Positions 1-11,015 of a stretch of DNA of 64,000 bases are shown one piece after another (positions within the stretch are counted from its first letter, which is position 1; each line of letters starts with the position of its first letter). The DNA comes from Oscillospiraceae bacterium (GTDB taxonomy: Bacteria > Bacillota > Clostridia > Oscillospirales > Oscillospiraceae). A program made the translations under genes and the position numbers. The stretch lies in the NCBI GenBank assembly GCA_022846095.1, contig AP025583.1:186001-250000 (forward strand). The letters run 5' to 3'. The notes under the pieces are model-generated. The model ran no database searches. It was not told where the DNA came from and saw only the letters and a program-made list of their open reading frames with translations.

Positions 1-1615
1 GCTTGGCGAAATAATAGCCCTGTACGAAGTCGCAGCCGATCTCCATGAGCCGGCGCAGCTGCTCCTTGGTCTCCACCCCCTCGGCCACCACGCTCAGGTG
101 CATCCAGCGGGCCAGGCCGATGATGAACTGTAAAATACCCTGGCTGTTGGGCTTGGCGGTCTCACTCTGGATGAACTTCATGTCCAGCTTCAGGATGTCG
201 ATGGGCATCTCGTTGAGCATGTTCAGGGAGGAGTAGCCGCTGCCGAAGTCGTCCATCTCGATAATGAAGCCCAGCTCCCGCAGGCGGCCCACGGTGTCGA
301 TAATCTGCCCGGGGTTCTCGGTGTAAGCGCTCTCGGTGATCTCCAGGTGCAGCCGGGAGGGGGGCAGGCCGTACTTCTCTACAATCTGCATCAGGATGTG
401 GGTGATGTCCGCGTTGTAGATGTCGGCTCGGGAGACGTTGACCGACACCGAGATGGGGGGCAGCCCCTCGTCGTCCCACGCGCGCAGGATGGCGCAGGTC
501 TTGGCCCAGACGTACTGGTCCAGCTTGGTGATGAAGCCGTTTTTCTCGAACAGGGGGATGAAGTCCCCCGGGGACTGGAAGCCCAGCTGGGGGTGGATCC
601 AGCGCACCAGGGCCTCCGCGCCGATCAGGCGCTCGTCCGAAATGCGGTATTTGGGCTGTAAGTAGACCTGGAACTGGTCCTGGGCCAGGGCGGCCTCCAT
701 ACTGTTGGTGATGGCCTGGTCCTTTAACAGCTGGTTGCGCAGGGTGTCGTCGTAGTAGGCAAAATACTTCCCGTACTGGCCCTTGATGCTGCGGGCGGCC
801 AGCAGGGCCCGGTCGCACATCTGCTCCACCGTGATGGAGCGGTCCTCCACCGCGTAGATGCCCCACTTCATCACGACGCTGCGCGCCTCCAGCAGCGTGT
901 TAATCTTCTCCCCGGCCTCCAGGAACATCCCATTGCCGTAGCTCCACTTGCGCTCGATGAGGCAGGCGAACTGGTCGGAGCTCAGCCGCCCGCAGATGCC
1001 CCTGCCGTCCAGCTTCTGGAGGTAGAGCGCCGCGATGCCCCGCAGCAGCTTGTCCCCCGCGGGCAGGCCGAACACGTCGTTGATGAGCTTGAAGCTCTCG
1101 ATGTCGGAGCAGATGATGTCGTATTTGCGCTCCGGGTTGCGCAGCAGCACGTCCCTGGCCTGCTGGTAGAAGAAGGCCTTGCTGTACAGCCCGGTGAGCT
1201 GGTCGTACTGCACCAGGTTGACCACGGCGGCGGTCTCCCGCAGGTTAATCAGGCTGGCCACCCGGTGCAGGATGATCTGGGGCTTGTAGGGCTTGGCCAC
1301 AAAGTCGGTGGCCCCGTGGGACAGGGCGGCCACCTCGTCCGACTCGCCGTCGTTCTGGGTGGTGACGATGACGGGGATGTAGGAGTAGGCGGGGTCGGCC
1401 TTCATAATGGACAGGAAGGTGTAGCCGTCCATCACGGGCATGACGATGTCCAGCAGGATCAGGGAGATGCCCTCCCCGTACTGCCCCAGGATTTCCAGCG
1501 CCTCCTGGCCGTTCTCCGCCTCCAGCACGTCGTAATCCGAGGCCAGGATCTGGCATAGCAGGCCGCGGTTCAGCGCGTTGTCTTCCACGACCAATATCTT
1601 TTTTCGTGAGAACAT
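1..1615 (-). CDS. REC-GGDEF-EAL response regulator, C-terminus beyond left edge
   Basis: Read on the minus strand from an ATG at 1615 with AGAGGG nine bases upstream; no stop is reached before the window edge, so at least 538 residues are present. Residues 1-125 form a receiver domain (start MFSRKKILVVEDN, phospho-acceptor Asp56 in LLDIVMP, conserved Lys in VAKPYKP). A GGDEF-type domain follows, but its signature is SSDQF (residues 212-216), so cyclase activity is unlikely. An EAL domain then carries EAL at 334-336, the ITES motif and DDFGSGY, so phosphodiesterase residues look intact. Expected role: a phosphorylation-controlled c-di-GMP phosphodiesterase. No partner histidine kinase is visible. 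The in-frame ATG at 1624 is rejected because the ribosome site would abut it. Confidence 0.9.
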   Translation of the reverse strand, partial: MFSRKKILVVEDNALNRGLLCQILASDYDVLEAENGQEALEILGQYGEGISLILLDIVMPVMDGYTFLSIMKADPAYSYIPVIVTTQNDGESDEVAALSHGATDFVAKPYKPQIILHRVASLINLRETAAVVNLVQYDQLTGLYSKAFFYQQARDVLLRNPERKYDIICSDIESFKLINDVFGLPAGDKLLRGIAALYLQKLDGRGICGRLSSDQFACLIERKWSYGNGMFLEAGEKINTLLEARSVVMKWGIYAVEDRSITVEQMCDRALLAARSIKGQYGKYFAYYDDTLRNQLLKDQAITNSMEAALAQDQFQVYLQPKYRISDERLIGAEALVRWIHPQLGFQSPGDFIPLFEKNGFITKLDQYVWAKTCAILRAWDDEGLPPISVSVNVSRADIYNADITHILMQIVEKYGLPPSRLHLEITESAYTENPGQIIDTVGRLRELGFIIEMDDFGSGYSSLNMLNEMPIDILKLDMKFIQSETAKPNSQGILQFIIGLARWMHLSVVAEGVETKEQLRRLMEIGCDFVQGYYFAK

Positions 1616-1674
1616 GAAACCCATCCCTCTGTCTGGAACGCCCCGCCCCGGGATCGTTCGCATATATAGAAATA

Positions 1675-1703
1675 AGTTTATCATAAGGGGCCCGGAAAGA
1701 CAA
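1675..1703 (-). promoter_or_regulatory. Putative promoter of the REC-GGDEF-EAL gene
   Basis: On the minus strand TTGTCT (1698-1703) and TAAACT (1675-1680) are 17 bases apart, about 60 bases upstream of the start. Inference from consensus only. Confidence 0.45.
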
Positions 1704-1729
1704 TCTTTTTCAGGGGTTCCAGAGAGGAA

Positions 1730-1760
1730 GGGCGGGGTAAACCAGTGGTTTACCCCGCCC
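1730..1760. promoter_or_regulatory. 14-bp perfect inverted repeat between divergent genes
   Basis: GGGCGGGGTAAACC at 1730-1743 is repeated in inverse at 1747-1760 with a three-base loop. It has no T-run on either side, so an operator or leader element is more likely than a terminator. It lies between the promoters of the response regulator and the XRE gene. Confidence 0.5.
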
Positions 1761-1774
1761 TCCGGCACGGTTGC

Positions 1775-1804
1775 TTGCTATTTGCAGGGGTGCCGGGGTA
1801 AAAT
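1775..1804 (+). promoter_or_regulatory. Putative promoter of the XRE regulator
   Basis: TTGCTA (1775-1780) and TAAAAT (1799-1804) with an 18-base spacer, 24 bases before the start codon. Confidence 0.45.
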
Positions 1805-1828
1805 AGGGTTCGGAAAGGACGTGGAAGA

Positions 1829-2641
1829 ATGGATCAGGCGAAAACAGGGCTTTTTATCGCCCAGCGCCGCCGGATGCTGGGCATGACCCAGCAGGAGCTG
1901 GCCGACCGGCTGGGCGTGACCGATAAGGCGGTGTCGAAATGGGAGCGGGGGCTGAGCTACCCCGACATCACGCTGGTGTCCCCCCTGGCGGACGCGCTGG
2001 GCACCACCGAGCGGGCGCTGCTGTCCGGGGAGGAGGAGGACGCGCCCGCACCGCCGCCGGCCCGGGCCCCGGACGAGGGGGCGCGGCGGCGCAGGCTGCT
2101 GCGGGCCGGGCAGGTGTGCTTCGCGGTCTACACCGCGGGGCTGCTGCTGGCGGTCTTTATCTGTATGCTGTGCGATCTGGCGATTAACCGCACGGCCACC
2201 TGGAGCCCCATCGTGCTGGCCTCCTGCGCGCTGGCCTGGGGGGCGGCGGCCCCCTTCTACTACATGCGCCGGCGCAAGCTGCTCTGGTGCTGCCTGTGCC
2301 TGAGCCTGCTGCTGCCCGTGCTCCTGGCGGTCGTCGAGGCCTGCGCCCCGGTGAAGGGCTGGCTTTTCCCCGTGGCGCTGCCCATCACCGCCGCCTCGCT
2401 GGCTCTGGCGTGGGCGGTGGTGCTGCTGCACACCTTTACCCCCATGAACAAATGGACGGTGGCGGCGGCGGGCGTTTTGCTCTGCGCCCCCCTGGACTGG
2501 TTCATCAACCGGGTGGTGCTGCATGAGAGCTATCCCGGCCAGAGCGGCTGGTGGGACGTGTTCAACTGGATCTTCATCGCGGCCCTGGCGCTGGCCCTGT
2601 TCCTGGTGGGCCGGGCGCTGCGCCGCCGCCGGGAGGCATAA
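1829..2641 (+). CDS. XRE-family regulator with C-terminal membrane domain
   Basis: A 270-residue protein. Residues 8-62 are a Cro/C1-type helix-turn-helix (QRRRMLGMTQQELADRLGV, then DKAVSKWERGLSYPD). A charged, Ala/Pro-rich linker follows, and residues 90-265 hold about five hydrophobic segments ending in a basic tail. This architecture, a cytoplasmic HTH tethered to a membrane bundle, is common in Clostridia; the signal sensed is unknown. GGAAAGGA lies eight bases before the ATG. The gene stands alone and ends in a strong shared terminator. Confidence 0.85.
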   Translation: MDQAKTGLFIAQRRRMLGMTQQELADRLGVTDKAVSKWERGLSYPDITLVSPLADALGTTERALLSGEEEDAPAPPPARAPDEGARRRRLLRAGQVCFAVYTAGLLLAVFICMLCDLAINRTATWSPIVLASCALAWGAAAPFYYMRRRKLLWCCLCLSLLLPVLLAVVEACAPVKGWLFPVALPITAASLALAWAVVLLHTFTPMNKWTVAAAGVLLCAPLDWFINRVVLHESYPGQSGWWDVFNWIFIAALALALFLVGRALRRRREA

Positions 2642-2678
2642 GGAAAGGGCGCTGTCCGTCTGGACAGCGCCCTTTCCT
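2641..2678. terminator. Bidirectional terminator, 17-bp stem
   Basis: AGGAAAGGGCGCTGTCC (2641-2657) pairs perfectly with 2662-2678 around a four-base loop. It separates the XRE gene from the convergent VOC gene. Confidence 0.9.
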
Positions 2679-2717
2679 GTGTTTTAAAAGGTAACAAGCG
2701 GCTCATGTGCGGCCCGG

Positions 2718-3203
2718 TTAGCCGTGCTCCGGCATGGTGCCGTCGCGGAACATGCACACCACGCCCAGGGGGTACCCGGTGCGCTGTGCCACCTGCTCCT
2801 CGGTCATGCCCTGCGCCAGGAAGCGCAGCACCACGATGCGCATGTTCTCCCCCAGCTCGATGAGGTGGCCGTCGGGGTCGAAGAAGCGCAGCACCCGCTG
2901 GCCCCAGGGGTATTCCTTAATCTCGTGGAGCAGCTCCACGCCGGCGGCGCGCAGGCGCTCCGCCTCGGCGTCCAGATCGTCGGTCTCGAAGTAGAGCTCG
3001 CTGTTGTAGGCCCGGTAGACGGTGTTCTCCTCGGGGAAGCCCACCAGCGCGGCGAAGCCCTCCTGGAGCACGGGCCCGCCCTCAAAGGCCAGGTTGGTGC
3101 CCAGATCCATGGCCACCTTGCGGCCCAGCACGTTCTCGTAAAAGGGGCGGGAGACCGCCATGGAGCGCACGGCGAAGAGCACGCCTTCAAATCTCATATC
3201 CAT
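2718..3203 (-). CDS. VOC-superfamily (glyoxalase/bleomycin-resistance-like) protein
   Basis: A 161-residue protein. It starts with a typical VOC strand and helix (FEGVLFAVRSMAVSRPFYE) and contains ELYFETDDLDAEAERLRAAG and the FFDPDGHLIELGE strand that normally ends the second beta-alpha module. The last 35 residues (FLAQGMTEEQVAQRTGYP) are a helical extension. It lies 37 bases downstream of an AraC regulator on the same strand, so the two probably form one transcript. The substrate cannot be read from sequence: metal-dependent detoxification or ligand sequestration are both possible. Confidence 0.85.
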   Translation of the reverse strand: MDMRFEGVLFAVRSMAVSRPFYENVLGRKVAMDLGTNLAFEGGPVLQEGFAALVGFPEENTVYRAYNSELYFETDDLDAEAERLRAAGVELLHEIKEYPWGQRVLRFFDPDGHLIELGENMRIVVLRFLAQGMTEEQVAQRTGYPLGVVCMFRDGTMPEHG

Positions 3204-3240
3204 TGTGTTAACCTCCTTTGTATTGTACTGGAAGTCTACC

Positions 3241-4062
3241 CTAAAACTTCAGCGGTTCATTGTAAAAATCGGACAGGCCCGCCCGGTACCGGGAGGGGGA
3301 CACGCCGCACACCGCCCGGAAGTCGTGGATGAAGTGGGACTGGTCGTAGTAGCCCAGCTCCTGGGCCAGCCGGGTCAGGGAGGGGGCGCCCTCCCGCAGG
3401 GAGCGGGCCGCGGCGTTGACCCGCAGCACCCGGGCGAAGGCCTTGGCGGACAGGCCCGCCCCCTCCCGCAGCAGGCGGGAGAGGTGGCGCTGGCTGTACC
3501 CGGTGTAGGCCGCCAGCGCGGCGGCGGGGGAGGGGGCGCGGCTGGCGGCCAGGTGGGAGAGCAGGCGGGAAAAGTCCAGGGTGTCCCGGCAGATCCCGGC
3601 CAGGGCCGCGTCCGCCCCGCGCACGAATTCGTCCAGGTCGGGGCAGGCGCGCCAGAGCCGGGACATGGCGCGCGCCAGGCCGGGGTGCAGGTCCGCCAGG
3701 GGGAGCACCCGGTCGGCCAGCTCCCACTGGGGCACAGGGAGGAAGGCGTACTCCCCGCCGGGGCGGAACTCCACGAAAAAGCGCAGGGGCCCGGCGCCCA
3801 GGTCGTTTTCCACCGTCACGGCGGCGGTGGTGGGGCCGTAGACCCGGCTCTCCAGCCCATCCCCCCCGTCGGTAAAGACCAGGCAGCCCGACGCGTCGGG
3901 GACCAGGGTGAGCAGCCCGCCCCCGCCGGGGCCCCCGGCGGTCCCCGGACAGATGGTGTAGTGGGCCACGTAGGGCCGCAGGGCGGGGGAGGGCAGGAGG
4001 TAGATGTGGGTGGCGGTGCGCCCGGCCAGCACGCCGTACCGGTTTTCAAAGGTTCCGTCCAT
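3241..4062 (-). CDS. AraC-family transcriptional regulator
   Basis: A 273-residue protein. The N-terminal two thirds resemble the effector-binding domains of the DUF6597 type (LLPSPALRPYVAHYTI near residue 22). Residues 165-262 form the double helix-turn-helix of AraC proteins, with AALAAYTGYSQRHLSRLLREGAG-like spacing followed by LARVLRVNAAARSL and the second motif RLAQELGYYDQSHFIHDFR. It probably controls itself and the VOC gene behind it. Its promoter faces the divergent YjbR gene. Confidence 0.9.
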   Translation of the reverse strand: MDGTFENRYGVLAGRTATHIYLLPSPALRPYVAHYTICPGTAGGPGGGGLLTLVPDASGCLVFTDGGDGLESRVYGPTTAAVTVENDLGAGPLRFFVEFRPGGEYAFLPVPQWELADRVLPLADLHPGLARAMSRLWRACPDLDEFVRGADAALAGICRDTLDFSRLLSHLAASRAPSPAAALAAYTGYSQRHLSRLLREGAGLSAKAFARVLRVNAAARSLREGAPSLTRLAQELGYYDQSHFIHDFRAVCGVSPSRYRAGLSDFYNEPLKF

Positions 4063-4086
4063 CTCCTCGCCCCCTTTCGCCCACCC

Positions 4087-4116
4087 ATCTTACCACGCCG
4101 GGGCCGGGGCGGACAA
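4087..4116 (-). promoter_or_regulatory. Promoter of the AraC/VOC operon
   Basis: Minus-strand TTGTCC (4111-4116) and TAAGAT (4087-4092), spacer 18. Confidence 0.55.
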
Positions 4117-4124
4117 GTGCGCTG

Positions 4125-4153
4125 TTGCGGTTTGGGGCCGGATTTGATATAGT
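4125..4153 (+). promoter_or_regulatory. Promoter of the YjbR/nitroreductase operon
   Basis: TTGCGG (4125-4130) and TATAGT (4148-4153), spacer 17, 30 bases before the start codon and only nine bases from the divergent AraC promoter. Confidence 0.6.
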
Positions 4154-4182
4154 AAATCCATCTTATTATGGGAGGAAGCGCC

Positions 4183-4575
4183 ATGAACCGATACGAATGG
4201 CTGGACGGATACCTGCGCGCCAAGCCGGGGGCGGAAAAGGACTACAAGGAGGAGTGGGGGTGGTTCCGCTACCGGGTGGACGGCAAGCAGTTCGCCGCCA
4301 CCTGCCGGCCCGACCCCAAGTACAAGCCCCACGACGGCCGGGAGATGGTGCTTTTGAAGTGCGACCCCCGCCTGGCCGAGGCCTACCGGGAGACCTATCC
4401 CGACGTGGTGCCCGGCTTCTACTCGGACAAGCGCACCTGGAACTCGGTGTATCTGGACGGGGCGGTGCCCGACGAGGTTTTGAAGCAGATGTGCGACCAC
4501 TCCTACGAGCTGGTGTTCGCCAAATTGACCAAGGCCCGGCAGCGGGAGCTGCTGGCCGGAACGGAGCGGGTATGA
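4183..4575 (+). CDS. MmcQ/YjbR-family protein
   Basis: A 130-residue protein of the small MmcQ/YjbR family, usually described as DNA-binding by structure (double-wing fold) but without a settled role. Visible family features are the N-terminal YEWLDGYLRAKPGAEKDYK, the central PKYKPHDGREMVLLKCDP and the C-terminal WNSVYLDG followed by a DHSYELV helix. The ATG at 4183 is chosen because GGAGG sits seven bases before it; the ATG five codons upstream has none. Its stop overlaps the next gene's start in ATGA, so the two are translationally coupled. Confidence 0.85.
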   Translation: MNRYEWLDGYLRAKPGAEKDYKEEWGWFRYRVDGKQFAATCRPDPKYKPHDGREMVLLKCDPRLAEAYRETYPDVVPGFYSDKRTWNSVYLDGAVPDEVLKQMCDHSYELVFAKLTKARQRELLAGTERV

Positions 4576-5324
4576 ACGAGATTATCGAAAGCCTGTACCG
4601 CCGCAAATCGGTGCGGGCCTACACGGAGGAGCCGGTGGACGCGCAGACCAAGCGGGCGATTCTGGAGGCCGCCGTCCAGGCCCCCACGGCGGGCAACCAG
4701 CAGCTCTACACCATCCTGGACGTGACCGACCGGGCCCTCAAGGAGAAGCTGGCGGTCACCTGCGACAACCAGCCCTTCATCGCCAGGGCGCCGGTGGTGC
4801 TGATCTTCTGCGCCGACTGCCAGAAGTGGCAGGACGCCTTTGAGGCCGGGGGCTGCGGCCCCCGCCTGCCCGGCGAGGGGGATCTGCTGCTGGCGGTGGA
4901 CGACGCCCTGATCGCCGCCCAGAACGCGGTGGTGGCGGCGGAGAGCCTGGGCCTGGGCTCCTGCTACATCGGGGACGTGATGGAGCGCTGCGAGGAGCAC
5001 CGCGCCCTGCTGCGCCTGCCGGAGTACGTCTTTCCGGCGGCCATGCTGGTGATGGGCTGGCCCACGCAGCAGCAGAAGGACCGGCCCAAGCCCCCGCGGG
5101 CGGCGCTGGAGCATATCGTGCACGAGAACGCCTACCGCCGCATGGAGCCCGCCGAGCTGGAGGCCATGCTCTCCCCCCACGCGGGGGCGCGCCCCTACCG
5201 GGACTGGCTGGCCGCCTTCTGCGCGCGCAAGTACAACTCGGAGTTTTCCGGGGAAATGACCCGGTCGGTGCGGGCGTATCTGGCCGCCTTTTGCGAAAAA
5301 GCCGCAGGTGTGAACAAAAAATGA
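4572..5324 (+). CDS. Nitroreductase-family flavoprotein
   Basis: A 250-residue FMN-dependent nitroreductase-like protein. Residues 7-14 (YRRKSVRAY) and 33-40 (QAPTAGNQ) are the phosphate and flavin contacts of the family; GLGSCYIGD near residue 133 is the second flavin loop. The C-terminal 60 residues (PYRDWLAAFCARKYNSEFSGEM) resemble the tails of the NfsA/FRP-like subgroup in Clostridia. The likely reaction is NAD(P)H-dependent reduction of nitro, quinone or other electrophilic compounds; the physiological substrate is unknown. The start overlaps the previous stop by four bases. Confidence 0.9.
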   Translation: MNEIIESLYRRKSVRAYTEEPVDAQTKRAILEAAVQAPTAGNQQLYTILDVTDRALKEKLAVTCDNQPFIARAPVVLIFCADCQKWQDAFEAGGCGPRLPGEGDLLLAVDDALIAAQNAVVAAESLGLGSCYIGDVMERCEEHRALLRLPEYVFPAAMLVMGWPTQQQKDRPKPPRAALEHIVHENAYRRMEPAELEAMLSPHAGARPYRDWLAAFCARKYNSEFSGEMTRSVRAYLAAFCEKAAGVNKK

Positions 5325-5385
5325 ACAATAAAGCAAAACTATGCAGTACAAAGTGATAAAACCGCATCATTTCGCCTGAAAACTG

Positions 5386-5413
5386 TTGCAATCTCGTTTT
5401 CTGATGGTATAAT
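5386..5413 (+). promoter_or_regulatory. Promoter of ppdK
   Basis: TTGCAA (5386-5391) and a perfect TATAAT (5408-5413) with a 16-base spacer, followed by AGGAGG at 5432-5437. Confidence 0.8.
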
Positions 5414-5445
5414 AATCCCGGAATGCTAATTAGGAGGAATGCAAA

Positions 5446-8079
<2,634 letters not shown>

Positions 8080-8099
8080 CCGCAACTGTATCCAAAACA

Positions 8100-8131
8100 G
8101 AGGAGCCCGGCGCTTATGCGCCGGGCTCCTC
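8100..8131. terminator. Bidirectional terminator with a stop codon in the loop
   Basis: GAGGAGCCCGGCGC (8100-8113) pairs with 8118-8131 around TTAT. The loop holds the stop codon of the convergent anti-sigma gene, so one arm is also coding sequence. Confidence 0.85.
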
Positions 8132-9343
8132 GTTGTCTGTGCCCCAGGTCTTGCTGACGCCGTCCCAGTAGGCGTTGTTGGAGAAATAGTTGGGTGAGAA
8201 GAGGAAATGCACGGTCCTGCCCGGCGTCTCCTCCCCGTGGGGGTCGTTGTCCCCCACAAAGACGATGTCCACGATCTCCCCCACGTCGATGGGCTTCTCC
8301 AGGGTGAGCACCGCGTGGTCCACCCGGCAGATCAGCGCCCCGTCCTCGCCGTAAAACCGGTCCAGCCGCCCGGAGGGCTGGTCGGGGAAGCGGGCGGAGA
8401 CCCGGGAGCCGTCGGAGAGCAGCACGTACACCGGCCACGGCCCCTGGGCGGCGAAGGCCGCGTCATAGGCCGCGCTGTCCGGGATAATGAGATCCAGGGA
8501 GATGGAGATGGGGGAGATGGTCAGATGCTCCGCCACCGCCATGGTGCTCCCCCCCAGCTTGACCCCGCAGCGCCCGTAGAAGGAGTAGACCGGGGCGGAG
8601 CCGCGCAGGGGCACCACCACCTCCAGGTCCATCCCCTCCAGCACCTGGGTGAGCGCACCGTCCACCGCCGTGGACAGGGCGGAGATGCCGCTGATGCGGC
8701 AGTACCCGGCCTCCTCCGGGAAGCCCCGGTCGGTGGACACGGTGAACAGCAGGGGGAGCACGTTGTCGCCGGGGTCCGGGTCGGCCAGGGAGTCGAAGCC
8801 GTAGGACCAGCCCCCGTAGGGCGGGGCGCCCAGGGTGCAGGCCTCGTCCCGGTAAAAGGTGCTGCTCAGAGCGCCGTCCCCGCCGTCGGAGAGCCAGTAG
8901 CCCTTCTTGTCCCGCCCCGAGCCGTCCGGCACGGGCAGCACCGTGCCCTCGGGCGCGGTGAAGTCCATCAGCACGTAGAGCCGCTCCTGGTCGGAGACGA
9001 TCTCCTGCACGGTGAGGAAGGCGCCCGAGCCGTTTTTGTCCCGGAAGACTTGGCCCACGGCCAGCGCCCCCAGGTTCTGTTCTTCCTCGGGGGTGGCGGC
9101 GCCGAAGAGGGCCCGGAACGCCGGGGAGGCCCCCATCAGGGACACCGCCCCCGCCGCGCCGATCAGCAGCGAGACCGCCGCCACGGCGGCGATGAGGGCC
9201 CGGTAGGCCCCCGCGGGCCGCCGGTCCCGGCGCGGCCTGGGCCGCGCCGCCGCTGAAGCGCCGGCCAGGAGCCGGCGCTTCAGAATCTCCTTCTGCTGCG
9301 CCGAAAAGGACAGCCGCTCCAGTTCCTCAGGATAGTTTGCCAT
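8114..9343 (-). CDS. Anti-sigma factor-like membrane protein (DUF4179 type)
   Basis: A 409-residue protein. About 45 charged cytoplasmic residues come first (MANYPEELERLSFSAQQKE), then a single membrane segment near residues 47-68 (ALIAAVAAVSLLIGAAGAVSL), then a long extracellular part typical of DUF4179 proteins. It overlaps the ECF sigma gene by 17 bases, and this gene order is the normal one for sigma/anti-sigma pairs. It probably holds the sigma factor at the membrane until an envelope signal arrives. The last residues (EEPGA) are encoded by a terminator arm. Confidence 0.85.
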   Translation of the reverse strand: MANYPEELERLSFSAQQKEILKRRLLAGASAAARPRPRRDRRPAGAYRALIAAVAAVSLLIGAAGAVSLMGASPAFRALFGAATPEEEQNLGALAVGQVFRDKNGSGAFLTVQEIVSDQERLYVLMDFTAPEGTVLPVPDGSGRDKKGYWLSDGGDGALSSTFYRDEACTLGAPPYGGWSYGFDSLADPDPGDNVLPLLFTVSTDRGFPEEAGYCRISGISALSTAVDGALTQVLEGMDLEVVVPLRGSAPVYSFYGRCGVKLGGSTMAVAEHLTISPISISLDLIIPDSAAYDAAFAAQGPWPVYVLLSDGSRVSARFPDQPSGRLDRFYGEDGALICRVDHAVLTLEKPIDVGEIVDIVFVGDNDPHGEETPGRTVHFLFSPNYFSNNAYWDGVSKTWGTDNEEPGA

Positions 9344-9824
9344 AGCCCAGTCCCTCCAATTCCGGTTTCAGCCTCTGCCGGGCCCGCCGCATGCGGGCGC
9401 GCACCGCGTCGGCGCGGATGCCCAGCAGCTGCCCGATCTCGTTGGTGTCGTACCCCAGGTAGTAGTAGAGCACCAGCACCTCCCGGTACTGGGCGGGCAG
9501 GCGCTGGACCTCCTCCAGCACGCCGCCCTCCTCGGGCTGGAAGTCCGCCTGCTCCCCCAGGCAGTCCAGGCCCACCGTGCTCCGCCGCCAGACGTTGCGG
9601 CGCAGGTTCTTGCAATGGTTCACCGCCACCCGCACCAGCCAGGCCCGCTCATGGGCGGCGCTCTCAAAGTCCCCCGGGTGGGCCAGGCGCTTGAGCAGCA
9701 CCTCCTGGCACATGTCCTGGGCGTCGGGCACCGAGCCCAGCAGGGAATAGCCCAGCCGCAGGAGCATGTCCGAGTAGGTCTCCACCAGCCGCCGGGCCAG
9801 GGCCTCGTCCGCTTGATCCGGCAT
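9327..9824 (-). CDS. ECF-type RNA polymerase sigma factor
   Basis: A 165-residue protein with sigma region 2 at about 14-80 (ETYSDMLLRLGYSLLGSVPDAQDMCQE) and region 4 at about 108-158 (LPAQYREVLVLYYYLGYDTNEIGQLLG, ending in ARMRRARQRLK). The length and lack of other regions place it among ECF sigma factors. The gene for its presumed membrane anti-sigma overlaps its 3' end. A candidate autoregulated promoter lies 35-60 bases upstream. Confidence 0.93.
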   Translation of the reverse strand: MPDQADEALARRLVETYSDMLLRLGYSLLGSVPDAQDMCQEVLLKRLAHPGDFESAAHERAWLVRVAVNHCKNLRRNVWRRSTVGLDCLGEQADFQPEEGGVLEEVQRLPAQYREVLVLYYYLGYDTNEIGQLLGIRADAVRARMRRARQRLKPELEGLGYGKLS

Positions 9825-9857
9825 ATAACCGCCCCCTCTCTAAAACGTGTTCACTCT

Positions 9858-9888
9858 CTATACACCCCCGCGGGGGCAAACGTGACGG
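9858..9888 (-). promoter_or_regulatory. Candidate ECF-dependent promoter
   Basis: The minus strand carries CACGTTTGCC (9875-9884) followed by GTGTATAG (9858-9865), the two blocks joined by a GC-rich palindrome. The layout resembles ECF -35/-10 elements; no sigma-A promoter is seen here. Autoregulation is inference. Confidence 0.35.
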
Positions 9889-9894
9889 AACTTT

Positions 9895-9926
9895 AAAAAA
9901 AGCAGGGCAAGCATCGCTTGCCCCGC
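9895..9926 (-). terminator. Intrinsic terminator of the GNAT/PEBP operon
   Basis: Minus-strand stem GCGGGGCAAGC with GCTTGCCCTGC (9902-9926), one mismatch, followed by a run of seven T. Confidence 0.85.
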
Positions 9927-9980
9927 CGGTTTGCCGAAGGATTGCGGATACAGAGGAACAGATGGGAGCCGGTGCGGGCC

Positions 9981-10457
9981 TCACGGCCTGCCGCTCTGAA
10001 ACTGCCCGGAGAGCGCGGCCCGCTGCAGGATATGTCCCTCCATGGCGGCCAGCAGATCCGGCTTCCTGCACGCGGGGGACAGGTTGAGCCGGCAATCCAG
10101 CGCATAGACGGTGAACACATAGGTGTGGGTCCAGCGCAGGGGGGGCTTGGGCCCCTTGTACCGGTTGCGCCCGTAAGCGCGGCCCTGCATTGCGCCGCCC
10201 AGGCTGTCCACGGCCTCCCCCGCGGGGATACCGCCGGGAATAAGGGACTCCGGGGGCAGGTTCCAGATGAGCCAGTGGTTGAAATTGGGGAAGATGGGGT
10301 GGGAGGCGTCGTCCAGCGTGACGGCGACGGACTTGGCCCCGGGCGCAAGCCCATTAAGCCGGAGGACGGGGGAGCGGTTCTCGCCCCGGGGTGAGTTTCT
10401 GCGCGGGATCCAGCCGCCCTCCTCAAAATCGGGGCTGGTGACGGTCAACAATTCCAT
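9981..10457 (-). CDS. YbhB/YbcL (PEBP/Raf-kinase-inhibitor-like) family protein
   Basis: A 158-residue protein. Family landmarks are the N-terminal strand LLTVTSPDFEEGG, PVLRLNGLAPGAKSVAVTLDD with the conserved acidic pair, HWLIWNLPP and the loop around NRYKGPKPP and YVFTVYALD. It is a phosphatidylethanolamine-binding-protein homologue; bacterial members have no settled role. The ATG at 10457 is chosen for the AGGAGG eight bases upstream. It lies 35 bases after the acetyltransferase on the same strand. Confidence 0.9.
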   Translation of the reverse strand: MELLTVTSPDFEEGGWIPRRNSPRGENRSPVLRLNGLAPGAKSVAVTLDDASHPIFPNFNHWLIWNLPPESLIPGGIPAGEAVDSLGGAMQGRAYGRNRYKGPKPPLRWTHTYVFTVYALDCRLNLSPACRKPDLLAAMEGHILQRAALSGQFQSGRP

Positions 10458-10492
10458 ACCGCGGCCTCCTGTCTTGTAGTGTTGCGGCCCTT

Positions 10493-11005
10493 TTATCCAA
10501 AGGCCGGGCCGTAGGCGACAACGCCCCGGAGGGACACCGGCTCCCCCCGCAGGTTTGCCGCCAGGAAGGCGTCCTCCGGCGCGTCGAAGGGACAAAGGAT
10601 GCCGTAGGGGGCGGCGGGGCGGTAGCCGAAGCGGGGGTAGTACCCCGGATGGCCCAGCACGATGCTGTGGGTATACCCCAGCCCGGCGGCGGCGCGGTGG
10701 CCCGCCTCCACCAGGGCGGAGCCCACGCCCCTGCCCTGGTACGCAGGCAGCACGGCCAGGGGCGCCAGGGCCAGGGCCTCGTCCTCCCCCACGCGGATGC
10801 GGGAGAACAGGATATGGCCCACGGGGAGCTCACCGTCCAGGGCCAAAAGGGAGAGGGCGGGGATATAGTCCGGGGTCCGCCGCAGGCGCTCCACCAGGTT
10901 CTGCTCGTCCCCGTCGGTGTGTTCGCTGCCCGCGAAGGCGGCCCGCACCAGGCGGTAAATTGCCGGGTAATCCGTTGGCCGTTCAGGCCGTATGGTCAGC
11001 TCCAT
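10493..11005 (-). CDS. GNAT-family N-acetyltransferase (YhbS-like)
   Basis: A 170-residue protein starting at the ATG at 11005, which has GAGAGGAG just upstream. Motif A is LAPLAVLPAYQGRGVGSALVEA (acetyl-CoA pyrophosphate loop QGRGVGSA), followed by VLGHPGYYPRFGYRPA, characteristic of the YhbS-like subgroup. It starts ten bases after the stop of the upstream lipoprotein gene, so the lipoprotein, GNAT and PEBP genes read as one operon. The substrate is unknown. Confidence 0.9.
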   Translation of the reverse strand: MELTIRPERPTDYPAIYRLVRAAFAGSEHTDGDEQNLVERLRRTPDYIPALSLLALDGELPVGHILFSRIRVGEDEALALAPLAVLPAYQGRGVGSALVEAGHRAAAGLGYTHSIVLGHPGYYPRFGYRPAAPYGILCPFDAPEDAFLAANLRGEPVSLRGVVAYGPAFG

Positions 11006-11015
11006 GGCGCTCCTC